64,000 bases of DNA, taken from positions 1,736,001 to 1,800,000 of the forward strand of contig CM066924.1 of NCBI GenBank assembly GCA_033964015.1, written 5' to 3'. This document shows positions 22,283 through 34,000 of the stretch, in pieces. A model generated the notes under the pieces. The model saw only the letters and a list, made by a program, of their open reading frames with translations. It was not told where the DNA came from and ran no database searches. Numbering within the stretch: position 1 is the first letter of the stretch; each line of letters begins with the position of its first letter. This DNA is from Scolanthus callimorphus. Its lineage: Eukaryota > Cnidaria > Anthozoa > Actiniaria > Edwardsiidae. The position numbers and the translations under genes were made by a program.

Positions 22283-22784
22283 GTCAGAGTCGCCTTCGCA
22301 AGCATTCATTATCACTATCTCATGGCTTTATAACAAGTTTGTGGAGCTCAAGAAAAATGGAAAAAGTGACGAAGAGGTCATGGCCGCTATGGAGGAAACG
22401 ATTTTGGCTTATGACAACATGTGCCATCTCGACGCCCTTCGTGCTGCACGCAGCGACCTTCCCCTGCCAGAGCCATTTAATAAAATGTGGAAGGCAGTGG
22501 GAAAGGCCATTGACCGCCTCCATTTCGCTAACCATAAGGACCAAGCATGTAAGAATAACTACGACCCAGATAAGATAATTGGCTCGGAATGCAACACAAT
22601 GGCCGCCGAGCAAGTAAACGTGTGGGCTAGTAGGCTTAAAAGGATAATGGTGCCGATGCCGTACTTGCATCATTTGTTTTTTTTCCATCGAATGGTTAAA
22701 CGACGTAATCGCTACACAGAGCTGTGCTATAAGGTGGGAAGACAGCCTGTTATGCCTCGTACTGCTAAAATCCACCCTCTCTAG
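22283..22784 (+). CDS. KDZ gene last exon: second catalytic Asp and Glu segments
   Basis: The exon follows gtgtttcag and runs 167 codons to a TAG. YDNMCHLD matches the second catalytic aspartate region and the glutamate in AAEQVNVW is a good candidate for the third catalytic acid. Nearby HFANHKDQACKNNYDP and SECNT supply further His/Cys residues usual for the family. It is the best-preserved part of the gene, with no breaks. Confidence 0.8.
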
Positions 22785-24090
22785 CAATATACATGTAAGG
22801 CTGAATATACTTACATACGTGGAACTTATTTTTCGGTCGTTGTCTTTGCGTCACCCTTTGCTATGCAAAAGAACAAATCGAGTACAAGTATTAGTACTGC
22901 GTTATATTCAACGAGTAGTCATGTTTTGGATTAGTTTGTTTGAGATAAAACTTATTATTATTCAGCCATGCCACTATCTCGGTTCTGATTGGCTAAGAGT
23001 ACGCAGCGAAACCTTGTTGGCGCGCAGTGCCTGACGTATACTACAGACATTAGGATTGATGCACTCTAATGACGTCATAACGCAAGCCAATAGGTTTGGC
23101 CGCCATCTTGGTTTTCATTTCCGAATTGAAAGCCGGTTTTGCGAATATTCTCGTTGAATCTGTTATGATTTTTGCCAAGAGATCATTGCTCAGGATATCT
23201 GAACATCAACTATGGCTATTTGAATTGAATACGAAAAGGAAAATACCAATGGACGTAAGATGAAGTTGAAAAACGTTGTCGCCGTGCACGGCCTCATCGT
23301 TGACTTCGTTTAGCTAGGTAAGAATTCTTGGTAGCTGAATAATAAAACAATTATTGAATTCGGTTTTCGCATGATAGTGAGATTTGTCAACGCCTCGAGT
23401 TAGTGTTATCCGCCTCAGCTTCGCTTCGGCAGATAACACAAACCTCGGGGTTGCCAAATCTCACTATCATGCTCAACCTCATCCAATAAGTGTTAATTGT
23501 CCGACTTAAAAATACCTTTTCCTGTTATTCAGTAATAATTGCTGGATACAAAATGCTTGAAACCGCTCAGCTATGTGTTTGGACGACCAATCTTTATGCA
23601 GAAGAGATACATCAAATGCAAGTTATTACCTCGTTTTGACCGTGTACTCATTCTTGTTGATGACGTTGGTCGTTCTAGTAAAAATAAGGTTATTGTATGA
23701 GAAAAAGAGGTTGCAAATATTTAAATGCTTACATTTTTCATAATTTCAAGTAATACGATATTTTTATTACTATGATATATTGTAAACTGTCTCATCCAGA
23801 ACTTTGATGAACTTTTGATTCGTGCTCTGTACAGCGTTATGCCGTTAGCATATTAAATAAAAGCATCTAAAGATCTCCGTCGAACATATGTTCTTTTGCG
23901 GTATACAAGTGTACAAGTGCTAACATTTCATTCATTTCTGATAGATGATAGGTTCATATTTACTTTCGCATTTGTTGCTTGAAGTCGCCTCTTGGCTCCC
24001 AAGAACTATCCCACTATCTGCAATACAATGTAATTCAAACTAATTAAAGTCATTTGATGTAAATAACTATTAGTTTCAATCAAGCACTGT
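22785..24090. other. Intergenic, with a 108-bp hairpin
   Basis: No gene is visible. At 23366-23473 a strong hairpin pairs gcatgatagtgagatttg with its inverse (caaatctcactatcatgc), with an inner stem gtgttatc / gataacac. Around 22970-23110 there is GC-richer DNA with 'tgattggct' and 'agccaat' (inverted CCAAT-like words), probably another repeat. The first AATAAA seen after the KDZ stop is near 23339, too far to assign. Confidence 0.45.
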
Positions 24091-24318
24091 TAAGTCTGGT
24101 GCACACTAGCGACATAACGACATAAGGACGTTATGTTGCAACGAAAAAAGTACGGGAAAATAATTGAAACAATCAATAATTTCCATGGATCATCATTAGA
24201 TTACTTCACCAAAGCAATCTTGTTATTTTTTGACGACTTCAACTTCTTGAAACCACTAAATTTTGTTCGCGTGACATTTTTCTTATGTCGTTATGTCGCA
24301 AGTGTGCACCAGGCTTTA
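24091..24318. repeat. MITE 'ggtgcacactagcgacataa' family, copy 1
   Basis: This 228-bp element has ~37-base inverted ends: aagtctggtgcacactagcg and its inverse cgcaagtgtgcaccaggctt, plus the palindromic-like gacataacgacataag. Two further copies lie at 35649-35879 and 35909-36135. Confidence 0.9.
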
Positions 24319-24438
24319 TTATCACGCATCTGCTACTTCGAACAGTTAAGAGTGAATACCTTACTAAAATGAAAAGTTATTTTCTTTTTCTTTAAATATT
24401 CTACGTCGAAACTATATTAGAGCCACAGCTCCACCTGA

Positions 24439-24622
24439 ATTGGACAATTCCAGAAAATATATGTACCCCCACCACGGGCGGCACTAGTTTTTGCTCCCCC
24501 ATGCATCCAGAATTTCCAAATGGCGCAAGCAGAATTCCGAACTTGAAACCCCCTCTCTTCCCATTCAGAATTTCCAGATGCCGCCCGTCCCCGGGGTACA
24601 TATATTTTCTGGAATTGCCCAT
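24439..24622. repeat. TIR element (~185 bp)
   Basis: The ends are inverted copies: aattccagaaaatatatgta and tacatatattttctggaatt. The interior holds an imperfect repeat of 'cagaatttcca'. It is non-coding. Confidence 0.75.
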
Positions 24623-24824
24623 TTTTTATAACTTTAACAAGCCAACTAGATTGGTTCACGCAGTCACAAAATCTACGCTGTTTTTGTGTGATCGCCTCCT
24701 GAAAGCCGCCCAAAAAAGGCAGAACGCATTAAAAGGCATAGCTTACCATCCAAAATGCTGTGTTCGTCGTCGTCTTCTAATGAATAAAACGAATAAAGCA
24801 CATTTGTTTTATAAAGCAATACAT

Positions 24825-25100
24825 AGAGGATATTACACGGTGGCGCGAAGATATTAGTTTTTTTTTAGAGTGACAAGAATAATATTTCTTATATTATATA
24901 AACCGCAGTGTTTTACAGGGATTTCTGCCACTGAGAAAAACCGTATATTTTCATATGTGAAAATACGCAACCTCGTTCCCAGGGTCTTCTGGGTAATGCG
25001 ATATTTTTACATGTGAATATGTCAGCCAATTAGATGTCTTCTCGCGTTGCCGTATAACAACGTTGTTTATATAATAAACTGAATACATGGACGCTTGGAG
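24825..25100. repeat. 'tataaac' repeat family, copy 2 (diverged)
   Basis: It shares 'gaggatattaca', 'ttatattatataaacc' and 'tatgtgaaaatacg' with the copies at 15738 and 61138, and ends in 'gtttatataataaac'. About 25090-25200 continues with an inverted pair (tttgatatc / gatatcaaa). Confidence 0.5.
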
Positions 25101-25194
25101 GTATGGAATTTATCTTCTCGTGTTCACATTTGATATCTCACTCGTTCGCTGTGCTCAATCGTTCGATATCAAAGTGAACAGTCGCAGATAAATT

Positions 25195-25920
25195 ATCTCC
25201 CAGGCCTTCAACTTTCCTATATTTCCTGTATTTTTTAGATTCTCCTATATTTCCATATATTGTATTGAAATGCCCTATATTTTAGATATTTTGCACAAAA
25301 ACGTGAACCCTTTCTTGAAAAAGATTGAAAGTAGAATTTTGCAAATGCGATTTGCATCTTGCACATCAAAGTTCAATTAAACATGCGATAATTTCACATG
25401 CTGGACTCTACATTTTCGGCGCGCTTGGGGGGAAAAGAGTTAAAAGTTTCCCTTAAAACAGTTTTTGGAGGCTTGCTACGGCCCTGTAACTACTAAAGTA
25501 AGAAAATCGAAAGACCAGGAGCTACATGCAGCCAAATGACTGTATTCTGAGGCGAAGGAAAGGCCTTAAAAGGAAGAAACCTGAAACCTGCTACAATAGC
25601 TCAAATACTTTTAGAGTTAACGAAAAAAACTCTTTCTTATAACAAAGATGGCAACCAGATTTCTATTATGGCGACCAAACTTCACTATTTGGCAAAACCT
25701 TTTGAAAAAAAGCTGATGTCGGGCATGCATTGCTATGTCACATGAAACACCATGTGCTGAAAGTCTTGAAGCTTAAAGTCTTATTGTGCATAGATTGTGT
25801 AAAGAATATAAAGTTTTACCAATGTCCTACATCCCTATTTTTGCCCTATATTTTCTATATATTTTGGAAAAATGCCCTATATTTAGCCCTATTTTTTGAG
25901 AAATGATCAGTTGAAGGCAT
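25195..25920. repeat. Low-complexity 'ccctatattt' element
   Basis: Words such as 'cctatattt' and 'gccctatatttt' cluster at both ends (25210-25300 and 25840-25890). Short inverted ends (gccttcaac / gttgaaggc) sit at 25203 and 25912, suggesting a ~720-bp non-autonomous element. No gene is visible. Confidence 0.4.
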
Positions 25921-27143
25921 GATATCCCCCCGATGTATTATTCTCTATTTCACGAATGAGCGCAGCGAATGAGAAAAATATTGTTTTGGGCAAAAGGAAA
26001 AAAAAAACTCGTATCTTCAAGCCACCGCGTAATTTTCTTATTATTATATGGACAAACCAGAAAAAAAGATTCCAAATTGATTTCCAAGCACTTTTGTCTT
26101 TTCACTAGTGAGGATATGGAAAATATGTCACTCAGGTCCCGGATGTAGCTTCCTATGAGATCTACGAGTGGCGTATTTCCCAGTAAAACACGCGTGTCCA
26201 TATAATAAATTCTATTATCCTATCAGAAATAATAACTTGATTGTAAGTATAGTAGGCCATTGTCAGATCATGCCAGATCACTCATGGGCAGGTTGTGTAG
26301 CTACTACAACGTATCATGCAATGAACTCACAATCATCAAGTATATAAAGGCACTTGTTGATTACCCGTGAATAAATTCACTCAGTATTTGAAGGTATTCA
26401 AGTGGACGGCAAAAGAAATTGTTTAAAAATATTTTTGTCAAAGCAAGAAAAGTCTTTGTAGGCAACGTTTCTGGTGTAGGTGCTTTTTTGGAGCACGCGC
26501 ACACACTTGAAAATATAATAACGCACTTAGTTCGAGGAAAAATACATTGTGATGTTTGGACGCAAAGACGCATCTTTAAAAATACGGTTTGGATGTATTT
26601 CAAGAAAGCTTTTTACAAAGAAAGTGAGTTTTATAATATTTCAAAGTGTATCTTTGACTTCCTAAGAATTTTCTATTTACAAACACTGCCGAGGAATTCA
26701 CCGATCCCGCATTCATTGTTATACCCCTAGTTACTGTTGCTACGTCGGACAAGCCAACTTTTATCTTTGGCATAGAGCGCGGAAAAGACACCGATTGCAG
26801 GGGGTGGAGGTGTTAGAAATAGCCCGAGTTAAACATTTACACTTACTCTAAATTAGTCGCCTAGGCTCAACTAGAAGTCTGTGTCGTGCTGCCAATGAAA
26901 TGGTCTAAATTTCAAGCTTTCGTTCAGAGAAAACATGGCGGACAGCGAAAGAAAATGCTTGAATGGCAGCTTCTCTCCTCGCATTACAAAAAAAAAACAG
27001 CTTGCATCCCTGTGAGTGGTATGTATAACAGCCACGGTGGTAATTAACTCGACAGCGTTTCCATCTCGGAACCTTTTCAAACGGCTTAAAATATTATAAT
27101 AGAGTAGCCTGAATTTCGAATTTCAGGCTACGCAGTTTCATAC
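25921..27143. other. Intergenic/intronic DNA without a recognised gene
   Basis: About 25925-26215 resembles the 'tataaac' family (gtatcttcaagcc..cgcg, tccatataataaa). A TATA-like word (tatataaagg, 26342) lies about 40 bases before tcagt (26381), but no gene follows. A 28-base near-palindrome (gtagcctgaa...ttcaggctac) lies at 27105-27132. Confidence 0.35.
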
Positions 27144-27662
27144 CTGTTTTTTTTTTCTCCATGACAGATATAAAGGCGTGTACGGCAGGACTCTGCATCT
27201 CAGTGTTGTTCCTATCGTTTTTCTCAAGCTCCATAAGGCGGCGCCTCATCACGCTCACATCTTCGTCCCAATTCGCTTTCATATCTGCCTGCTCCTTTTC
27301 AAGTTGTGCAACTCTTGCGTTAAGCTGCAAGTTGCGTTGTTTGGTTTCCTTGAGTTCATTTTCTAACTCGGCGTGCTTCTCCGACGTTTGCCCTTTCTTT
27401 TCTAGCTCCGCAAGGCGAGCTCGGAACAAGCGCACGTCACTTCCCCAGTTTTCCTCCATAGCGACTAACTCCTCTTGTAGGCGCACTGCTCGTAACTCCC
27501 ACTCCTTCGTAGCGTCTTCGGCATCCTTCACAGCAACTTGGAGTTCTGTACACTTCTGGCAACTTGTTGTGTGGTCGTCGATCCATTCGGGCTTCTCAGC
27601 ACTACACCCTGCTGTATTGCTATCTTTATGATCTTTATCTTTATCTTTATCTTTATCACATA
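27144..27662 (-). CDS. Coiled-coil protein exon (partial gene)
   Basis: On the minus strand an acceptor (tgacctag) opens a 519-base, phase-1 symmetrical exon ending at a donor (acag|gtatga). It encodes a lysine/aspartate run (KDKDKDKDHKD, from an 'aaagat' microsatellite), a CQKC pair, then ~130 residues of heptad-like coiled coil with two similar segments (EENWGSDVRLFRARLAELEK and KANWDEDVSVMRRRLMELEK). The duplicated 'NW..DV...R..L.ELEK' unit points to an internal repeat. The start and end of the gene are not found. It lies downstream of the ATPase gene's stop, and a phase mismatch with that gene's last introns argues against it being a simple extra exon of it. Function unknown. Confidence 0.55.
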
Positions 27663-28069
27663 CTAGGTCACGATAAAAAATGAAATGTTTATTCTTCAAT
27701 GAACCAAGAGAGCGAGTATCAACAAGGTAACAATCGCACGGAAGTTCCTAACTTAATATTCGCTTTTTTCGTGTTGAAGCTGGAGTGAGATACAAGAAGT
27801 ATACCAATAGTCACAATCATCGCCCACAATCTATTAGCCTGCTAGCAGGCGTTGGTTGGCTTTTTTTAGGTCATTTTACGGCGAGAAACGAGCGATAATC
27901 CCGATGCGGGCGCCATCTTGGACAAAGAGAAATTTGGGCAAAACCCAAACTCTTAACGCGAAAGACACTAGGCTATAAGCATTACTTGGACAAAGTTTGA
28001 AGAAAAAGTAGCATCGCGTTTTCGAAATATAACGCGGTCATTTTTTTTTTCGTCAAAAATTATAATTTT
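27663..28069. other. Spacer between coiled-coil exon and ATPase gene 3' end
   Basis: No coding signal is seen. It would contain the 3' untranslated region of the ATPase gene on the minus strand. Confidence 0.5.
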
Positions 28070-28074
28070 TTATT
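28069..28074 (-). terminator. AATAAA poly(A) signal overlapping the ATPase stop codon
   Basis: On the minus strand the coding end reads CAA TAA and continues AAA, so AATAAA overlaps the TAA stop. A very short 3' untranslated region would result. A better signal further downstream cannot be excluded. Confidence 0.4.
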
Positions 28075-31000
28075 GGCCTACTTTCTTGATCCTCAAACTA
28101 TTCCTAAAAGCTCGAAGTGATTTAGTTTTTAGTTCTGCACAACAATGCATAACTCTAAATGAATACGAATTACCTTCATCGAGCAAAGCTAACACATCAG
28201 GAGAGAAGAGCTGTCTGGATAACTTAACGCATCGGCGCTGTATTCCGTTGAAGTAAGTTACCGGATCTACGGAACCGTCACCTTCCAAACTGATAGACTT
28301 TCGCAATTTCTTCAGCTGGAAATCTCCTCTCGGCCCAAGTCTGCTCTTCATAATATCCACAAGTTCAGGCAGAACGGTGTATACGCAATGCACGTTGTTC
28401 CTGTCTTTGACGTTGTTTCTCACACAATTATTTAACTTCTGCAGACAGAAAAAACAGTTTTAATTATATGTGACTGGACAGTTGACATAGTCCTCACCTC
28501 TTGAAGATCTTGAAAACTAGCTGTAGGCGAGATGCGTGTATCTCGCAAGCACATTATCAATGAAAGTCGCGTGAAAGAGCACGAAGAAGAAGGGTTGCGA
28601 AGAACGTTGTTCGCGCCGTATCACCACAAAACATTAATTGGTCAGATAAAAGTTCGATCGCCGCGACGGGCAGCCGTTAAGGTCGCGTACAGCGGCGCTA
28701 AGCAGCGTGTTGACCACTGTTGACTATCAAGTGGCGTTCTATTTTGTTTGTGAAATTTCCCTTTTCATCATATATTCGCAATTTTATACGTAGCCTGATT
28801 TCCAGCCGTCCTTTGGTTATCTTACCTCACTTTTCGAAAGGAAATCCTCAATTGAACAGTTTCGCATCAACGTTGAAGGGCGAGTGTTTCCACAGTTATT
28901 TTTTGCTCGACTAACCTTTGACGCGTGCTACCATCAGGTACATAGAAAAATGTGTTCTATCATAAATGGAACAGCCGAACTGTATAGAAAATTAATTTAT
29001 TGGAAGTTCAGAATAGTACAAACCTCATGATCAGCCAATGGAGCGGTTTTCAGATAGGTACCCAATACCTCACAGAAAGTACTAACGTCATTGTTGTTCG
29101 GTGATACAGACAGAGAACTCTGGCCGATGACTTTACGTATAAAGGGAAGGAAGGTCTCGTCCAAGTACTTATCAAAGTCATACTTGCATATGACCTTAAT
29201 CCCGATAAAATTCCCATCTTCGTCAACATCATCACTCTCAAGTAACTCCGCTTCATAATCGTCAATGATCTAAAAACAAAAATTATAATCAAGATTCGGG
29301 GGCCTAATTACTGCGATTTTATACGAAGACTTTCTTTGTGATAAAATTTACAGCTAAGTATATGAAGGTATACTGTATTTGCTTTTGATTCGATGTTCAG
29401 TGTATTCAGTTCAGTGTATTGCGTAGCAGCAGCCAAAGAGTTATCGTGGGAGCTCGATGTCACTCGCTCACTCTCACGTAGTAGCATAATTTATGCTGAA
29501 GTCATCCATCTGTCTATCGGGACCCTCGAGCTGCAGGATCATACGAGCTATCTGCGGGACATAGCGTGGTGCCTCTCTTTTTACATCTATACCTTCGCCA
29601 TAGGTCTCATTGCCAATACATTTCTCCGTGTGTGATGGTTACCTATGAATTTTGCGAAAAAACTGGTTTGTTTTAAATCGGTACTTTTTAAGGTCTCGGT
29701 CAGGGAAAACGACGTGCTTACGGAAAAAAATTCTCGTCCGCAATTTATGCTATGATAATCAGTTATATATCGTTTTAAAGCTAAAAGATTGTTCTATCTA
29801 ATGAAGTTGTTCATTATGACGCATACCCCCAAGTCATACAAACGTCTGTAAATTTTCAAATTTTCAACTTTCGTTTTCTCGGAAGATATTGGATATAATG
29901 CAGCTAAATTGTGTAGTTTTACTGAAGTGATGATATGTGTTCTAGTGCTGGTGTTCATTTTTAACAAAAATCGATTTGATTTTCGGGGGCCTGTTGGAAA
30001 AAAGGTCTATTGAAAAAGGTGTATACCAAAATATTGAAACAATTTACAATAGTCAATAGTCAATGTACCAACCTCATGCACAATTGCTTTATATAGGCCA
30101 TAGAGCTTGTGGACTCTTGGTGGAAGATTAGGATCCTTCAGACGGAAAAAGTCGACCTGGTTGTCAACTAGGTCTTTATTACTAATAAGTTTCGCGCCTA
30201 CACGGATAACCCAAGGTAGGCAGGCAACAGACGCCGCTTTGTTGAGTTCTTCTTTTGACTTCCTGTATTCTGCGGCGTTCTCCGGCGCGTCTGGAGCACC
30301 ATACACGACAGGCACTATTCTTTCGAAGCATCTGCAACATGTATAATCACAGAGAATAATACAGAAAAATGCTGTGCGACTATGATTCCCAAAAATAGGC
30401 TTCGTGTTGAGTGTTTCCATGGGCGATGCATAGTTAGTATGGGCGACGTATCGAAAAAAAAAACTGTTTTTGTTGGACTTTTTTACAATCACAACAAAAC
30501 TCGAGCGCGCACTCCAAATTCTTTCAATGTCAGGTGATTAGCTTATAGCGAGAGAAAACGAACCCTCGACCAATCAGCGCGCGGAAATTCTTATAATCAC
30601 TTGAGTAATTATACTAACACGTAATAAGACTAATAGATAGTAAGTAGCGAAAACGCTTGCGCAAAACTTACTAAAACCATGAGAATAACTACGTTTTAGC
30701 AACAACTCTAAGGTACAGGATAAAAGAACAGGTGTTTTGGGGAATCAGGTTGATTTTGTTCTTGTATATATTTTTTCCCCTGCAAAATCTGTCTGAAAAT
30801 GTTCTTTAAGCGTTTCTTAAAGTTGTTTCTTAACATCAAATACTGCATACAAATAAAGAATGTGTTTGGGAGAAAGGTGACAGTCATTTAGTAACAACAA
30901 TTAGTCAAGTCTAAAAAACAATTGCTGAACTATCCTGGAATTCCTGCTGTAGAACTGTGTGTGCATGGTTTAGCACATTATATTGATCTACTCGGTACTC

Positions 31001-34000
31001 TACTACACAGTGGGTTACTGTCTCGAATCTATCTGGCAGCAATTTTTCTATACAAGAACAATTTTCAGGCTGCATGTGTTCTTATGTATAAGGTACCTTT
31101 TTGGCCAAATTTCAACCTGAGTGTTCTTTAACCACTTGTTCTTTTATGCGGGTTTTTACTGTAGTATGCTAAAATAAATGGGCTTATACTAAAACAATTA
31201 GACTACTCGTTGTCATTTTCTATGAGTCAAATAGTCAACTCTGCTCTACGCTAACTGTTAACTGTTCGCGGATCAGGAAAAGATTGATAAATAGCTGATT
31301 AATCAATTTTGTTGCGATTTGCTGATGGAACTTGAATAATTTGAACTTCCAAGGCCGTAGCTAGAAATTGGGGGGGGGGGGGGCAAGCCTTGGTCATTCT
31401 TTGTTTTTGCTGGGGGGTGGGGGGTGGGGGGCAATTAGGTTTTTCCCCACATGTTGACACTAAAAATTTTACTTCGCTTTGGGGGCAACTGCCCCCTCTG
31501 TCCCCTCGCTAGCTACAGCCCTGACTTCAAATAACTTGAACTTTCAAATCTTTGAATTCTCCGAAAATCATATGAAAATCAAATTTTGTATCTGAACTAC
31601 GATAGAAAGTAAGGCGAGTGAGCTTAGAACTAGGGAATGCGATGTTTTTTATCCATGTGAAACTATTAGCACGAAACATTTCAAGTAACACTCTGACACA
31701 AACACGCACTCCAATCGATAAGATTGGGGAGCAAAAACAGAGGAATGTATAAACTCACCGCATGTCGTCATCTAGCTGGAAATTTACGGCCAAAACGACA
31801 TTGGTCAGCGGAACTTCCTTCCCTCTAGACTTGGTCCTTTTTCCTTTTGAGTCGAATGTGCCTGTAAGCACAGCTTTGACCGCGCTGGCGTATGTTGGAT
31901 CATCCCAACACAACGGGATTGTTGTCGACTTCAGCAAAGTTTGAATCACCTCACCAGTGGCTTGAGACTCAACACTCGATCCGATAAGGTTAGCAATTAA
32001 GTCGATAGTGGTGGACTTTCCTGATCCAGGCGGGCCCACTGCCATTGGTGCCGGACAGGCATCTAGAAAAGGTGGATCACTATGAGTTCTAAATCAAACT
32101 TCACAAGCTTATTACGTCACCGTGTACGAACTCCTCAATCAAACATTTCCCCCGCTACTCCACTGTAGTTTCACGAATGTCAGAGCGGAAATTACCAAAA
32201 CTAAAATTTCTAACTTCGCCATAATTAACAATAGTCGACTATTCGCCGATATTTACGGAGCCTGAGGCGACTAATTGTTTTAGTATAATTTAACTCAAGC
32301 GACTTTTAAGAATTTTGACAAAACAAATCGCGTTTAGGGGTAGTTTTTAAGTTTCTCTCAATAAACTGCGCGCGCGATCCCCCATGCTTTCAATGTTAAA
32401 TGCACCTATAGGTGAATAATTAGCACTTATTCTATTTCAATTGAGATGGATAGTGGCAGAATATTTACCGAGAGCCGCAGGCTCGAGGTAGATATTCCTA
32501 AAGCCACTATCCACCGAAATTGAAATAGAATAAGTGTTTTAGTATATACCAGCAGGGTGTGGATAAAACGAGGACCCGGACTGGCTGACCGGCGGACCGG
32601 CGAAAAAAAGTGGTAAAAGGCAATTTATCACGATTACTAGACTAGAGCGTTTTTTCCGACCGAGATATAAGTGTTTGAACGTACACGATTTGTTGCAGTT
32701 AAAGTATTCCACCACCATTACTTTGGTGCTCCTGAGCCTGCTTCGCCAAATTACAAAATATCTAGAATATGGACCAAGATGCTATTAACATGCTTCAATA
32801 ACAACTTAGTTAACATGATGGATCCTTTTAAACTAAAGAACAAAATGAATTTAGATAAATACTGTACAAAGCGGCTCTTTGAAATACGTGACTCGTGTTG
32901 CGTGACTCAAAATACCTTCATCAACCTTTCAGCGATAGCTCCGGAAATAAGAATGACAATTATCAGATGAAACTTTGAGTGAAGGCTCACATGGATGAGT
33001 TGTAAACAATTTATAAAGTTCGTGTCTGTAAAGTATTTAGTTTTGAAGTTAGAATTTTTATGACGTCACTGTTGCAGTTCTGTGCACCACATATGTTACG
33101 GTTATGGAGTCTTTGTCGACTTTTTCTGTAAAATGTTTTAAAACCCGGAGGGCTTATCGGGCAGCCACCTAATGACCTTGTGGTAGTGTCGCACACCAGA
33201 ATTTTTCGATTGGATGAATTCGTGATAGTTAAAACTATCCCCCAATGGGGAGGTGAATAGTGTTTTGATATCTACTATTTGAGGAACCAATCAGAGCGCG
33301 CGAAAGTTATGACTATTCACTGATTTGGTATATACTAATAGGCATTATCATGAATTTTCACAATTTCTCAGTGGCCCAAATCCTGAATATTTTATAATTC
33401 GTAAAATCCAGAAATTTTCAGTTTCTGCCGCCGGTCCGCCAGTCCGCCAGTCCGCCAGTCCGGGTCCGCGTTTTATCCACACCCATACCAGCAAGGCAAC
33501 CTGCCGAATTTTCAGTCGGAAAACAATGAAAAGTTGTGTTAGCGTTTTAAAACTACGTGCGTGACAAAACTCACGCAAACTTTATAGATGATTTGCATAA
33601 GCACGTTTTTTTGGTCGATTTTGACAGCTCTAGAAAGTTTGCAAGCATTTACTTCGAAAAGCTGCGGAAAAAAGTGGACAATTCAAGGGATTGTCAACAA
33701 ATTTGGACATGTAGCGAGCAATATATTGCATCATTTCAATTCAAGAAGGAATATAGCTGCAAATTGGAGAGCATTTGTAAGCAATTCGCCAAAAGTTTCC
33801 GAGATGAAAATTATTTGTCGGCAGCCACTCGTTGCACAAGTAGTTTGCTGGAAAAATGGAGAGAGCAAACACCGTAAACACTGGATATTTGAGGGGAAAA
33901 CGATTTAGCAGGATAAAACAGCTACACGAAACCTTGTGAAAAGGCTTTATGGGGTTATCATCAGGCAAGAAGAAGAAGAACTAACTACTAACAGAAGTCT

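Larger units (their letters stand above)
14023..22784 (+). pseudogene. KDZ-superfamily transposase gene with CxC5-like cysteine cluster, multi-exon, two disablements
   Basis: Exons followed by splice phase are 14023-14750, 15448-15533, 18360-18422, 19010-19045, 19686-19910, 21181-21419, 21520-21603, 21811-21988 and 22283-22784, about 713 codons. Residues ~150-240 carry a cysteine cluster (HCLVCERD, VLRCKDCK) of the CxC5 type known from KDZ transposases. The transposase core has candidate catalytic acids in MDGNWKL, YDNMCHLD and AAEQVNVW, plus cysteine/histidine pairs (HDCHEGC, CLCDVH). The family is an RNase-H-fold DNA transposase. Introns between 15533 and 21811 are nearly all phase 1. Two lesions are seen: an in-frame TGA at 14452 and a 1-base loss in a G run near 21325, without which exon 6 would be 240 bases. 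The intron after 21988 has a GC-AG boundary. The gene may be a decaying transposase, a domesticated gene with consensus errors, or two genes. Family assignment is from motifs recalled, not a search. Confidence 0.75.

Noticed and set aside
29393..29635. 80-residue plus-strand frame
   Set aside because: It lies in an ATPase intron, with no splice or domain support.
33557..33877. 106-residue frame with FVLVDFDSS-like text
   Set aside because: It lies in the tandem repeat; the second copy has indels that do not preserve the frame.
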